From NCBI GenBank assembly GCA_945872805.1, contig CAMCBE010000008.1, positions 1-18,550 on the forward strand: a DNA stretch of 18,550 nt, written 5' to 3'. Positions 7,480 to 14,031 of the stretch are shown in pieces. The DNA is from Chitinophaga pinensis (lineage in GTDB: Bacteria > Bacteroidota > Bacteroidia > Chitinophagales > Chitinophagaceae). Position 1 is the first letter of the stretch, and the number at the start of each line of letters is the position of its first letter. Below the pieces are notes generated by a model. The model had not been told where the DNA came from. It made no database searches and saw only the letters and a list, made by a program, of their open reading frames with translations. The translations under genes and the position numbers were made by a program.

Positions 7480-8665
7480 TGTCATCAAAGGTCTCTCTTC
7501 GTCTAATTAATTTATTTTCTTCTCCATCAACTAATACCTCTGCAGGCCTTTGTCTTGAATTAAATCGGCTACTCATTTCAAATCCATAAGCCCCTGCGTT
7601 ATTGAACAACAAGATATCATTAGGTCTCACCTCATTGAGTTCTCGATCCCATGCAAACGTATCGGTTTCACAAATATTTCCTACCACATTATAGGTTTTT
7701 AAATCCCCTTGAGGGTTGGATAAATTAGTGATAAAATGATATGCTTCATAAAACATTGGACGAATCAAGTGATTGAATCCGCTATTCACCCCTACAAAAC
7801 TTCTTGTTGGAGAATGCTTAAGCACATTGGCTTTCACTAGAAAATAGCCACATTGGCTAACAAGAAACTTTCCTGGCTCAAACCATAGTTGAAATGTTTT
7901 TCCGGTTTCAACTTCATATCTTGAAAAGGCCTCAGCTACTTTCTCCCCCAAGGCTTCCATGTTGGTTCCCTGCTCATCTTTTTTATAAGGAACTTTGAAT
8001 CCACCGCCTAAATCGATAATAGAAACCGTTGGAAATTCTTTTGCCAATTCCAATATTAGTTCAAGCCCTTTTATATAAACATCGATATCTCTTACCTCAC
8101 TGCCCGTATGAATATGAAGTCCTTTAATTTGAATTCCAGTTTCTGAAACGATTGATTTAATTTCCTCCCCTTGCTCTATGGAAATACCAAACTTACTATC
8201 GACATGGCCAGTAGAAATTTTTATATTTCCACCTGCCATGATATGCGGGTTTAGTCTAATGATTACTGGATAACTCCCTCCAAAATGATTCCCAAAAGCT
8301 TCTAGAATAGACAGGTTATCTATATTGATATTCAAGTGTAAGTCAGTGGCTTCGATGTATTCATCTAATGAAACACTATTGGGAGTAAAAATAATTTGAT
8401 TGGGTTCAAATCCAGCTTTGATGGCTAGTTTAACTTCATTTATGCTTACACAATCAATTCCACCGCCCATTTTCAAGATGATACGTAGAATATTTATATT
8501 CGTCAACGCCTTACATGCATAAAAAATACGTGTATCATTTCTACGAAACGTATGGGCAAGAAGTTTATATTGATGCCTGATACAATTCGCATCATACAGA
8601 TACAATGGTGTACCGTATTCGTTTGCGATATTCAACAAAGTAGTTGGAGAGAGGACAGGATGCAT
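7457..8665 (-). CDS. lysA: Diaminopimelate decarboxylase
   Basis: This PLP enzyme of the alanine-racemase fold converts meso-diaminopimelate to lysine, the last step of lysine synthesis. It has 402 residues, near the usual length. Visible sites are YACKAL with the PLP Lys at K52, HTGSEV at 186-191, the phosphate-binding DLGGGF at 218-223, EPGKF at 263-267, CETD at 332-335 with the catalytic Cys, and NNAGAYGFEMSS at 355-366 with the substrate-binding Tyr. NSRQRPAEVLVDG near the C-terminus is also typical. Related ornithine or carboxynorspermidine decarboxylases are less likely given the CETD and GAYG context. It starts 23 bases after the scpB stop on the same strand, suggesting co-transcription. 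Confidence 0.95.
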   Translation of the reverse strand: MHPVLSPTTLLNIANEYGTPLYLYDANCIRHQYKLLAHTFRRNDTRIFYACKALTNINILRIILKMGGGIDCVSINEVKLAIKAGFEPNQIIFTPNSVSLDEYIEATDLHLNINIDNLSILEAFGNHFGGSYPVIIRLNPHIMAGGNIKISTGHVDSKFGISIEQGEEIKSIVSETGIQIKGLHIHTGSEVRDIDVYIKGLELILELAKEFPTVSIIDLGGGFKVPYKKDEQGTNMEALGEKVAEAFSRYEVETGKTFQLWFEPGKFLVSQCGYFLVKANVLKHSPTRSFVGVNSGFNHLIRPMFYEAYHFITNLSNPQGDLKTYNVVGNICETDTFAWDRELNEVRPNDILLFNNAGAYGFEMSSRFNSRQRPAEVLVDGEENKLIRRRETFDDIIEGMIF

Positions 8666-8688
8666 CTGAATAATATGTGGACTATGTA

Positions 8689-9435
8689 TTAGGAAATTTT
8701 AGACTCAACATCCGTATCATTTTCTTCTGATGATTGTTGTTGTTCGTCCATCTCTATATTGAAATTCTCTTCTTCGCTGCTGTTTTCGATTGCACTAATT
8801 ACTTCCTCTTCAGTTTGGGCAGTTGATGAAGCAGAACCTTCTATATCAAAATGCTCAGCATTTACCAATGTTGGTTCTACCATCTGCTCTGCAAGCACTT
8901 CACTAATCTTTGGAAGGTCATCTGAATTGTTGATGCCAAAATAATCCATGAAATGCCTAGACGTTCCATAGATAAGTGGTTTGCCTACCATATTTTCATT
9001 TCTTCCGCTGATCACAACCAATTCCTTTTCCAATAATTTCTGAATACTATAATCAGAGTTTACGCCACGAATGGATTCAATCTCAGATTTGGTGATGGGT
9101 TGTTTATAGGCAATAATAGCCAATGATTCCATCGCTGCAGTGGAAAGCCTTTTTAGAAACTTATCGCCATTAAGCTGGGCGATGGTTTGATGATATTCCT
9201 TTTTTGTAAGGAACTGCCATCCGCCTCCACTTTGCCTTAATTCAAATGGATAAAATTCGGAGCTGTATTTCTCTCTGATCCCGTCGATGGATGTTTCAAC
9301 TTGATCCATTCCAATTTTATCGTCCAAGAATCCAAAGGCATTGTTTATGAGTTCAACCACATCAATCGATGTCAATGGCTTTTCACTCGCAAAAATGAGT
9401 GCTTCGATATGGGTGATTAAGTTTGAAATGTCCAT
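8689..9435 (-). CDS. scpB: Segregation and condensation protein B
   Basis: ScpB is the winged-helix kleisin-associated subunit that joins ScpA and SMC in the chromosome condensin complex. The family core is clear: IEALIFASEKPLT near residues 9-21, AAMESLAIIAYKQPITKSEIESIRGVN near 100-126, and LLEKELVVISGRNENMVGKPLIYGTS with the downstream MDYFGI. After about residue 190 the protein continues into a ~55-residue acidic, low-complexity tail (EEEVISAIENSSEEEN and onward, rich in Glu, Ser and Gln) that is longer than in the B. subtilis protein and probably disordered. The gene lies between atpG, 75 bases upstream, and lysA, 23 bases downstream, all on the minus strand. scpA is not in the window. 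Confidence 0.93.
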   Translation of the reverse strand: MDISNLITHIEALIFASEKPLTSIDVVELINNAFGFLDDKIGMDQVETSIDGIREKYSSEFYPFELRQSGGGWQFLTKKEYHQTIAQLNGDKFLKRLSTAAMESLAIIAYKQPITKSEIESIRGVNSDYSIQKLLEKELVVISGRNENMVGKPLIYGTSRHFMDYFGINNSDDLPKISEVLAEQMVEPTLVNAEHFDIEGSASSTAQTEEEVISAIENSSEEENFNIEMDEQQQSSEENDTDVESKIS

Positions 9436-9510
9436 TTTACAATAATACAGTAGTGACCCTAAGGCCGGTTATTTTGTTAAAAATAGGAGAAAAACACTAA
9501 AGTTGATTGG

Positions 9511-10398
9511 TTAACCTTGTAATGCCGCCGCGCCACTTACAATTTCACTCAACTCAGTCGTGATAGCTGCTTGTCGTGCTCTATTGTATGATATTTTCAG
9601 TGATTTGAGCAATTCATTGGCATTCTCCGAAGCCTTGTCCATAGCAGTCATACGTGCACCATGCTCAGAAGCATTGCAATCAAGAACTGCTTTAAATAGC
9701 TGGGTATTAAGAATTTTAGGCATCAGCTCAGCAATCAACTGTTCTTTTTCTGGCTCGAAAATAAAATCTGTTTTTGCTTTACTCGCACCTGCAGCAGGTA
9801 TTACTTTTGATATGGGCAAGAACCGTTCTACGGCAAAGCGCTGTGTGGCGGCATTCCTAAATTCACTATAAACAACCTCAATAACATCAAATTCTTTTTG
9901 TTTAAATGCGTCAATAGCTGCCTTAGCGCATTCTTGGACTTTCTCGAAAGAAAGATGAAGAAAGGTATCCCTGAAATTGGTATTTACATTGAATCCTTTT
10001 TTCATAAAAAACTCGGCCCCTTTCTTACCTATAGCCCAGATGGATAGATTACCCGCTTGCTGAGCAGCAGCATAATTTTCCTGAATAGTAGACAACGCAA
10101 GCTTCTGAATATTAGCATTGTACGCTCCACACAATCCACGATCACTCGTTACGACAATCAGCAATACCTTATTTATAGCCCTTTCCTCTGCTAATGAACC
10201 ACTTGAACCACTGTCGTCATTGCTAACGATATTGGCAAGCATATCTTGAAGCTTATTGGCATAAGGCCTCATTTGAATGATAGCATCTTGTGCACGGCGA
10301 AGCTTTGCTGCACTCACCATCTTCATTGCTTTGGTAATCTGCTGGGTAGATTGTACCGATTTTATCCTATTTCTTACTTCTTTTAATTGACCGGCCAT
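9511..10398 (-). CDS. atpG: ATP synthase F1 gamma subunit
   Basis: This is the central rotor shaft of the F1 ATPase. The 295-residue protein shows the conserved N-terminal coiled-coil helix (LKEVRNRIKSVQSTQQITKA onward, through MVSAAKLRRAQ), the TSDRGLCGAYN segment near residue 83, and the C-terminal helix ending YNRARQAAITTELSEIVSGAAAL. All parts expected of a functional subunit are present. In many Bacteroidota atpG directly follows atpA; here no other atp gene is in the window, and the upstream neighbour is an S23-type gene flanked by repeats. The gene has its own TACTTTTG -7 box 22 bases before the ATG, and a heptamer array begins only 8 bases beyond that box. Confidence 0.96.
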   Translation of the reverse strand: MAGQLKEVRNRIKSVQSTQQITKAMKMVSAAKLRRAQDAIIQMRPYANKLQDMLANIVSNDDSGSSGSLAEERAINKVLLIVVTSDRGLCGAYNANIQKLALSTIQENYAAAQQAGNLSIWAIGKKGAEFFMKKGFNVNTNFRDTFLHLSFEKVQECAKAAIDAFKQKEFDVIEVVYSEFRNAATQRFAVERFLPISKVIPAAGASKAKTDFIFEPEKEQLIAELMPKILNTQLFKAVLDCNASEHGARMTAMDKASENANELLKSLKISYNRARQAAITTELSEIVSGAAALQG

Positions 10399-10420
10399 TG
10401 GGGATAGGTAATTTAGAGTG

Positions 10421-10428
10421 CAAAAGTA
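10421..10428 (-). promoter_or_regulatory. Promoter -7 box of atpG
   Basis: The minus strand reads TACTTTTG, an exact TAnnTTTG match, 22 bases before the ATG. The place where a -33 element should be is occupied by heptamer-repeat DNA (from 10436). Confidence 0.55.
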
Positions 10429-10435
10429 ATAAAAA

Positions 10436-10470
10436 GACGTGAGACGAGAGATGTGAGGTATTAGTTTTTC
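10436..10470. repeat. Heptamer array, GNNNNNA orientation (left flank of the S23 gene)
   Basis: Four clear 7-base words on the plus strand (GACGTGA, GACGAGA, GATGTGA, GGTATTA), then a degraded fifth. Its first ~20 bases pair with 10952-10971 in inverted orientation (about 16 of 19 aligned positions match), so the S23 gene is bracketed. Confidence 0.7.
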
Positions 10471-10532
10471 TGATTGGCCTTTTCTAAAAATGAACCTTTT
10501 TATGCCACAATTAGATATTACTCACCCCATTT

Positions 10533-10889
10533 CTACCATTTTTTTAGAATAGTATGTATAATCTTATCAATGGATAATGATAAAGCTTCAACTGAATCCA
10601 TCTCTTGTTGATTGATAAATCCCAACCTATTTGAGATTAATACCTGCGTCTTCAATTCATATAACGAGCCGAGTGCAATCTTCAAGTAACGCTTGAACTC
10701 CTCTCTTGATCGTCTACCAAAACCTTCTGCGATGTTGCTGGGAATTGAAACAGCAGATCTATTCAGTTGTGAAGTCAACCCAAATAATTCAGATTTAGGG
10801 AATGCTGAAGTAAGGGTATAAATTTCCTCTAGCAAACAAACAGATTTCTGCCAAACAATCAAATCTTCATAACTTTTTACCGTGCCCAT
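10533..10889 (-). CDS. Four-helix-bundle protein, 23S rRNA intervening-sequence (S23) family
   Basis: From the ATG at 10889 the protein has 118 residues, the usual size. The family pattern is clear: SYEDLIVWQKSVCLLEEIY at the N-terminus, FPKSELFGLTSQLNRSAVSIP in the middle, then NIAEGFGRRSREEFKRYLKIA and SLYELKTQVLIS. Family members occur inside intervening sequences of 23S rRNA in Leptospira and relatives, and as free-standing genes in Bacteroidota; related bAvd proteins accompany diversity-generating retroelements. The biochemical role of free-standing copies is unknown to me. The frame opens at a TTG (10916), but TGCCTTTG, a near -7 box, lies just inside that extension, favouring the ATG. 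The gene lies between two heptamer arrays in inverted orientation and separates atpG from whatever formerly preceded it. Confidence 0.9.
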   Translation of the reverse strand: MGTVKSYEDLIVWQKSVCLLEEIYTLTSAFPKSELFGLTSQLNRSAVSIPSNIAEGFGRRSREEFKRYLKIALGSLYELKTQVLISNRLGFINQQEMDSVEALSLSIDKIIHTILKKW

Positions 10890-10950
10890 TCTTAAATGTA
10901 GAGCAAAGGCAACCAATAAAAAACGTGTTCTTACAACTAATATCAGTTAT

Positions 10951-11146
10951 TATCATCTCACTACTCACGTCTAATATCTAACGTCTGTTGTCTAACATCT
11001 GTTGTATTAACACTAACGTCTCACGTCTAACATCTAACGTCTATTGTCTAACATCTGTTGTATTAACACTCACGTCTCACGTCTAATTACTAACGTCTGT
11101 TGTCTAACATCTAACGTCTATTGTCTAACGTCTGTTTTCTCACGTC
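10951..11146. repeat. 28-unit heptamer array, TNNNNNC orientation
   Basis: The block is 196 bases, exactly 28 consecutive 7-base words, nearly all TNNNNNC on the plus strand: TAACGTC, TCACGTC, TAACATC, TGTTGTC, TATTGTC and variants. A higher-order 56-base unit (8 words) repeats from 10992 and 11048, with a third partial copy from 11104. The left end pairs with the 10436 array. The right end supplies the last 11 codons of the truncated secreted-protein gene on the minus strand. No CRISPR-like spacers are present. Confidence 0.85.
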
Positions 11147-12148
11147 TAATAAAAAAACCCCCACCAATTGGGTAGCTGTTCCTGAAATAGTCAACCCCCC
11201 TGAACCAGAAGTAACTGTTCCATTATTTACTAAATCGCCTGATAGCGTTACAAGATTACTACCTGGAGTAATTGTAACACCATTACTAATATTTAATGTA
11301 TCGATAGAAAGAGCAGCACCTAAAGATGTTGTACCACCCGTGATATTTAAATTATTAAAAGAAGTAAATGTTGATGCAGGCAATGTATTGGTAGCAGTGA
11401 GTTCAACCGTGCCGGTACCTGGGGTCCAAGTAGGAGCTGTAGATCCAGTACCTAATGAAAAGCTTCCTGTTTTTAATGTTCCCCCACTTGTCATAATAAT
11501 GCTACAAACAATTGAGCTAGTAGTATTTTGAAAAAGCACCAAAGTACCAGCAGTTAGAGTTGCATCACTAGTAAAAGTTATCCTTCCTGTTCGATTATTA
11601 CCCCCGCTAGTTTGGCCTACATTGATATTGCCAGTAACTGTAAGTTGTGGATTTGTACCAGAAAAGGTTATTTGTGCTGTTGAATTCCCTCCATCTCCAA
11701 TATTTAATGAAGCACAAGTAAATGTGCCATTAACTGTAACATTATGAGTACTAGTAATAGTAACCGCATCATTAGGACTAGGCACGCCACCTGTAGTTCT
11801 ATAGGATTGTGCTGACACAGCATTTGAAGCATTCCCCGTTAAAGTCAAACTAGTATTACTTGTAATTGAAGCAACCGTACCAATAGCAGTTGCTCCCTGG
11901 GTACCAATCATTGAACCTACAGAAAGTTCTGTAGTAAAGGAAGTTCCAGAACCTGTTACTGTGGTAGAGTTTGTTGCAGAAGTAACTGTTCCAGTGCGAT
12001 TGGTGTTGGCAGCAGTCCAAGTTCCGGTTGCGCTCCAATTACCAGTACTCGATGTAGTTCTTTGTGCAGAAACAGTAGTAGTTAAAAATAGCAAAGCAAT
12101 CAACACATTGATTGCATAATAAAATGGTTTAGAAACAACAAGTTTCAT
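11111..12148 (-). CDS. Secreted surface-type protein, apparently 3'-truncated by a heptamer array
   Basis: The 345-residue protein starts with a signal peptide (cleavage probably after A28, VSA-Q). The mature part is Thr/Ser/Gly/Asn-rich and beta-strand-like. Residues 36-44 (GNWSATGTW) and 119-131 (GGVPSPNDAVTI) look like the two halves of a module common in Bacteroidota surface proteins, here separated by about 65 residues resembling a separate GTVTSATNSTTVTGSGTSF-type beta module. From residue 135 on there are more strand repeats up to GTATQLVG at 323-330. Then the sequence leaves the family pattern: residues 335-345 (DVRKQTLDNRR) are encoded by the heptamer array. No type IX secretion C-terminal domain is present. 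Similar proteins are usually much longer, so this is probably a truncated gene. No function can be assigned beyond export. Confidence 0.65.
   Translation of the reverse strand: MKLVVSKPFYYAINVLIALLFLTTTVSAQRTTSSTGNWSATGTWTAANTNRTGTVTSATNSTTVTGSGTSFTTELSVGSMIGTQGATAIGTVASITSNTSLTLTGNASNAVSAQSYRTTGGVPSPNDAVTITSTHNVTVNGTFTCASLNIGDGGNSTAQITFSGTNPQLTVTGNINVGQTSGGNNRTGRITFTSDATLTAGTLVLFQNTTSSIVCSIIMTSGGTLKTGSFSLGTGSTAPTWTPGTGTVELTATNTLPASTFTSFNNLNITGGTTSLGAALSIDTLNISNGVTITPGSNLVTLSGDLVNNGTVTSGSGGLTISGTATQLVGVFLLDVRKQTLDNRR
11147..11172 (-). terminator. Possible weak terminator inside the 3' end of the secreted-protein frame
   Basis: On the minus strand a short CCCA/TGGG stem with loop ATTGG is followed by GG and seven T. 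The stem is only 4 bp. If active it would stop transcription before the frame's stop codon at 11111, which would support loss of the original 3' end. It directly abuts the array. Confidence 0.3.
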
Positions 12149-12486
12149 AGAGGGTACGTTTGATGAATGAAAAAAATTCGGCTTTGGATAGGAAGGAAAT
12201 CATTCAATCTGTTTGTGGATTGAACTGATTCTTTTTTTGGATTTGGGTACGTATATTTCCTTAATCTGGTTAAGTACTATGCCGTAGGATTAGGCAATGT
12301 TATAGAGATTTTCTTTAAGATGCAAGTATCAACAAAAAGATATGGTATTTCTTCTGTAACCACTATCTGCAAAGAGGTTAATTATTTGTAACCAACTCAA
12401 TCGCAAGTGGCTATATATTAGTTACCCACCTACTTTAAAATTATTTTTCATTTTTTTGAATACGAAAAATGGCATGCAGGCACGGA
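12149..12486. other. Gene-free leader region upstream of the secreted-protein gene
   Basis: I see no gene in these 338 bases. Items present are a TTCAATC...GATTGAA inverted repeat (12203-12224, 7-bp stem) in the presumed 5' leader of the minus-strand gene, and two direct copies of TGTAACCA at 12355-12362 and 12387-12394, 32 bases apart (about three helical turns), which could be a binding site. No convincing TAnnTTTG promoter was found. Confidence 0.4.
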
Positions 12487-12772
12487 GGAGGCAAGAGGCA
12501 ATAGTTTCGAAAAGGCAATAGGCAAGAGGCAATAGGCAAGAGGCAATAGTTTTTAAAAGGGGCAAGGGCACAAAGGCACACGGTAAGGGAGGTGGCAATA
12601 GGCAATAGTTTTTAAAAGGGGCAAGGGCACAAAGGCACACGGTAAGGGAGGAGGCAATAGGCAATAGTTTCGAAAAGGCAATAGGCAAGAGGCAATAGGC
12701 AAGAGGCAATAGTTTTTAAAAGGGGCAAGGGCACAAAGGCACACGGTAAGGGAGGAGGCAATAGGCAATAGT
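12487..12772. repeat. GGCAATA/GGCAAGA repeat block with nested 45- and 59-base units
   Basis: The block is built as a 45-base unit (12497-12541), a 59-base unit (12542-12600), a second 59-base unit (12601-12659, one mismatch), the 45-base unit again (12660-12704, identical) and the 59-base unit again (12705-12763). Inside them are heptamers GGCAATA and GGCAAGA, interrupted by GTTTCGAAAA or GTTTTTAAAA decamers. Open frames across it on the minus strand are a composition effect. It continues directly into the GCGTTAA array. Confidence 0.85.
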
Positions 12773-12778
12773 AAAACA

Positions 12779-12848
12779 GCGATAAGCGTTAAGCGTTAAG
12801 CGTTCAACTCCGAACTCCCAACACATAGCGTTCAGCGTCTAGCGTTCC
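12779..12848. repeat. GCGTTAA-type heptamer array (10 units)
   Basis: These are ten consecutive 7-base words: GCGATAA, GCGTTAA twice, GCGTTCA, then ACTCCGA, ACTCCCA and ACACATA, then GCGTTCA, GCGTCTA and GCGTTCC. It follows the GGCAATA block in the same order and orientation as at 14495-14578, so the two blocks behave as one composite element. Confidence 0.8.
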
Positions 12849-12866
12849 TACCCATTTTTTCTGGGT
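12849..12866. other. Short hairpin downstream of the GNAT gene
   Basis: A perfect 6-bp stem, TACCCA and TGGGTA, is separated by TTTTTTC. It lies 6 bases beyond the GNAT stop. No T-tract follows it on the GNAT strand, so a terminator role is uncertain. Confidence 0.35.
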
Positions 12867-12871
12867 ATTTT

Positions 12872-13384
12872 CTATATCGCAAGGGCCACATTAATCCATG
12901 TCGGATCAAACTGCACATCATATTTTTTGTAAAAATCGATGGCCGACTGGTTCCAATCTAGCACCTGCCACGTGATTTTTTTGAAGCCCTTTTCCCTTGC
13001 TTCCTCAATAAGTCGATCCATCATGAGTTTGCCAATTCCCCTACCTCTCATGGATTCCGTCACCAATATATCTTCTAGGTACATCACCTGACCTTTCCAA
13101 GTGCTGTAGCGGATGTAGTAGAGAGCGAAGGCGAGAATAGGTTGGGGAAGTTTAGGGAGGTTTAGGGAGGTTGAGCCTTCAACATTCTCAACTTCCTCAA
13201 CCCTCTCAACCTTGCCTTCCTCAACTACAAACGCCCACCACACTGGGTTTACGCCGAATCCGCATTCCTCAAAATGCACTGGGTCGACAGTAACTTCTTC
13301 CGGCATTTTTTCATACTCAGCCAATTCTTGGATAAGTTTTAGCATTGCGGGACAATCCTCTCTGGTTGCTCTTCTGATCTTCAT
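12872..13384 (-). CDS. GNAT-family N-acetyltransferase with repeat-derived in-frame insertion
   Basis: The 170-residue protein resembles the diamine N-acetyltransferase group. Residues 1-54 hold the N-terminal strand and helices (IRRATREDCPAMLKLIQELA onward); FALYYIRYSTWKGQVMYLEDILVTE at 86-110 carries the core strands; RGRGIG at 113-118 is the acetyl-CoA pyrophosphate loop; and DWNQSAIDFYKKY at 143-155 is the typical C-terminal helix. Between VVEEGK and ILAFALYY, residues about 59-82 (VERVEEVENVEG, then STSLNLPKLPQP) interrupt what is normally a tight beta turn. This stretch is encoded by the GTTGAGG/CTAAACC repeat family also found at the ruvX/def/glgP junctions. The fold could tolerate a loop there, so the enzyme may still work. 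The substrate is unknown. Composite repeats lie just downstream. Confidence 0.88.
   Translation of the reverse strand: MKIRRATREDCPAMLKLIQELAEYEKMPEEVTVDPVHFEECGFGVNPVWWAFVVEEGKVERVEEVENVEGSTSLNLPKLPQPILAFALYYIRYSTWKGQVMYLEDILVTESMRGRGIGKLMMDRLIEEAREKGFKKITWQVLDWNQSAIDFYKKYDVQFDPTWINVALAI
13142..13221. repeat. GTTTAGG/CTCAACC repeat inside the GNAT coding region
   Basis: On the plus strand two GTTTAGGGAG decamers and a GTTGAGCC unit are followed by inverted TCAAC-NNNN nonamers. The nonamer half keeps the frame and encodes a VER-VEE-VEN-VEG tripeptide series. It is the same family as 3990-4030 and 4648-4690. Confidence 0.75.
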
Positions 13385-13421
13385 GATTTATTTAGATGTA
13401 TGTAAATTTAGCATAACAATA

Positions 13422-13540
13422 GACATGAGACGTGAGACATGAGGTTTTAGATATCAGATGTCAGACGTGGGACGTGAGACATGAGGTTTTAGATGTCAGG
13501 TAGCAGATGCAAGATGGCAGAGGAAAGCCATCAGATTCCT
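13422..13540. repeat. 17-unit heptamer array, GNNNNNA orientation
   Basis: Seventeen consecutive 7-base words run from GACATGA through GATTCCT; nearly all start with G and most end in A. A 42-base (6-word) higher-order repeat, beginning GACGTGA, GACATGA, GGTTTTA, is seen at 13429 and 13471. The array lies just upstream of the GNAT promoter region. The words become progressively less alike towards 13540. Confidence 0.8.
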
Positions 13541-13593
13541 CAAGTCTAATAACCCATTTAAAACACCACCTTTTTAAGATTATAATAGGTATA

Positions 13594-13617
13594 CTCAAAG
13601 GTGAATTCACCTTTGAG
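13594..13617. other. Perfect 24-bp palindrome
   Basis: The left arm CTCAAAGGTGAA is followed immediately by its exact reverse complement, centred on GAATTC with no loop. It lies in the 240-bp gap between the heptamer array and the toxin-antitoxin operator. It could be a dimeric repressor site or a hairpin; no T-tract follows. Confidence 0.6.
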
Positions 13618-13717
13618 AAGCGTTTTAGGTATCTGACATTTACCTTAAAAATGAAGATCATTGACATAAATGAATTTATGCACCTAGAAACAAAATTGAG
13701 GAATTTACCCCTTCCAT

Positions 13718-13737
13718 TTGTACAATATTTTGTACAA
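13718..13737. promoter_or_regulatory. YefM-YoeB operator: two TTGTACAA palindromes
   Basis: Two perfect TTGTACAA palindromes lie at 13718-13725 and 13730-13737, 12 bases centre to centre. E. coli YefM-YoeB is known to recognise paired TGTACA-core palindromes at this 12-bp spacing, so this is very likely the autoregulatory operator. The second palindrome overlaps the -33 promoter element. Confidence 0.85.
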
Positions 13738-13759
13738 TACGGTATTTATTCTAATTTTA
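13728..13759 (+). promoter_or_regulatory. Promoter of the yefM-yoeB operon
   Basis: A -33 element TTTTG (13728-13732) and a -7 element TAATTTTA (13752-13759, 7 of 8 to TAnnTTTG) are separated by 19 bases, the usual Bacteroidota spacing. The operator covers the -33 element, which would let the antitoxin-toxin complex block sigma-factor contact. Confidence 0.65.
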
Positions 13760-13779
13760 CAAAATAGAATAAACGTAAC

Positions 13780-14031
13780 ATGGAAATAGCATCATATAGC
13801 GAATTTAGGCAGCACATGAAATCATTCCTCGATGCAGTGATAAAAACACATAAACCACTTTTCATCACCCGTAAACATGGGGAAGAATTGGTAGTGATGT
13901 CAAAAGAGGATTATACCAGCATGGAGGAAACTCTGTATCTCTTGAGCAGTCCCAAGAATGCGGAAAGACTAATGGAATCCATTGCACAGTTGCAAGCTGG
14001 TAATACCGTTGAGCAAAAACTAGATATGTAA
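13780..14031 (+). CDS. yefM: Antitoxin, Phd/YefM family
   Basis: The 83-residue protein has the YefM N-terminal DNA-binding and dimerisation fold: MEIASYSEFRQHMKSFLDAV at the start, then KPLFITRKHGEELVVMSKEDYTSMEETLYLL. The C-terminal part from about residue 58 (NAERLMESIAQLQAG) is the toxin-neutralising region. It should bind and inhibit the YoeB-like toxin and repress its own promoter through the TGTACA operator upstream. Its stop overlaps the toxin ATG by one base (TAATG), so the two are translationally coupled. Length and order, antitoxin first, are standard for the family. Confidence 0.94.
   Translation: MEIASYSEFRQHMKSFLDAVIKTHKPLFITRKHGEELVVMSKEDYTSMEETLYLLSSPKNAERLMESIAQLQAGNTVEQKLDM

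Noticed and set aside
10533..10889. Diversity-generating retroelement accessory gene (bAvd-like).
   Set aside because: No reverse transcriptase, template repeat or variable repeat was seen within the window; the protein fits the general S23 family.
10951..11146. Possible CRISPR array.
   Set aside because: The block is continuous 7-base words with no unique spacers of constant length, and no cas genes are nearby.
11121..11531. 136-codon plus-strand frame opposite the secreted-protein gene.
   Set aside because: It is an antisense shadow: the Val/Pro-rich peptide reflects the complement of Thr/Gly codons and includes the repeat array.
12422..12768. Overlapping minus-strand open frames rich in Leu, Pro, Cys and Ala across the GGCAATA block.
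   Set aside because: They are reading frames through tandem repeats that happen to lack stops; the same peptide recurs in different frames and there is no plausible start or family match.
13507..13767. Plus-strand open frame of 86 codons before the toxin-antitoxin operon.
   Set aside because: It starts inside a heptamer array and runs through the YefM operator, whose two palindromes create the FVQYFVQY repeat. No family resemblance.
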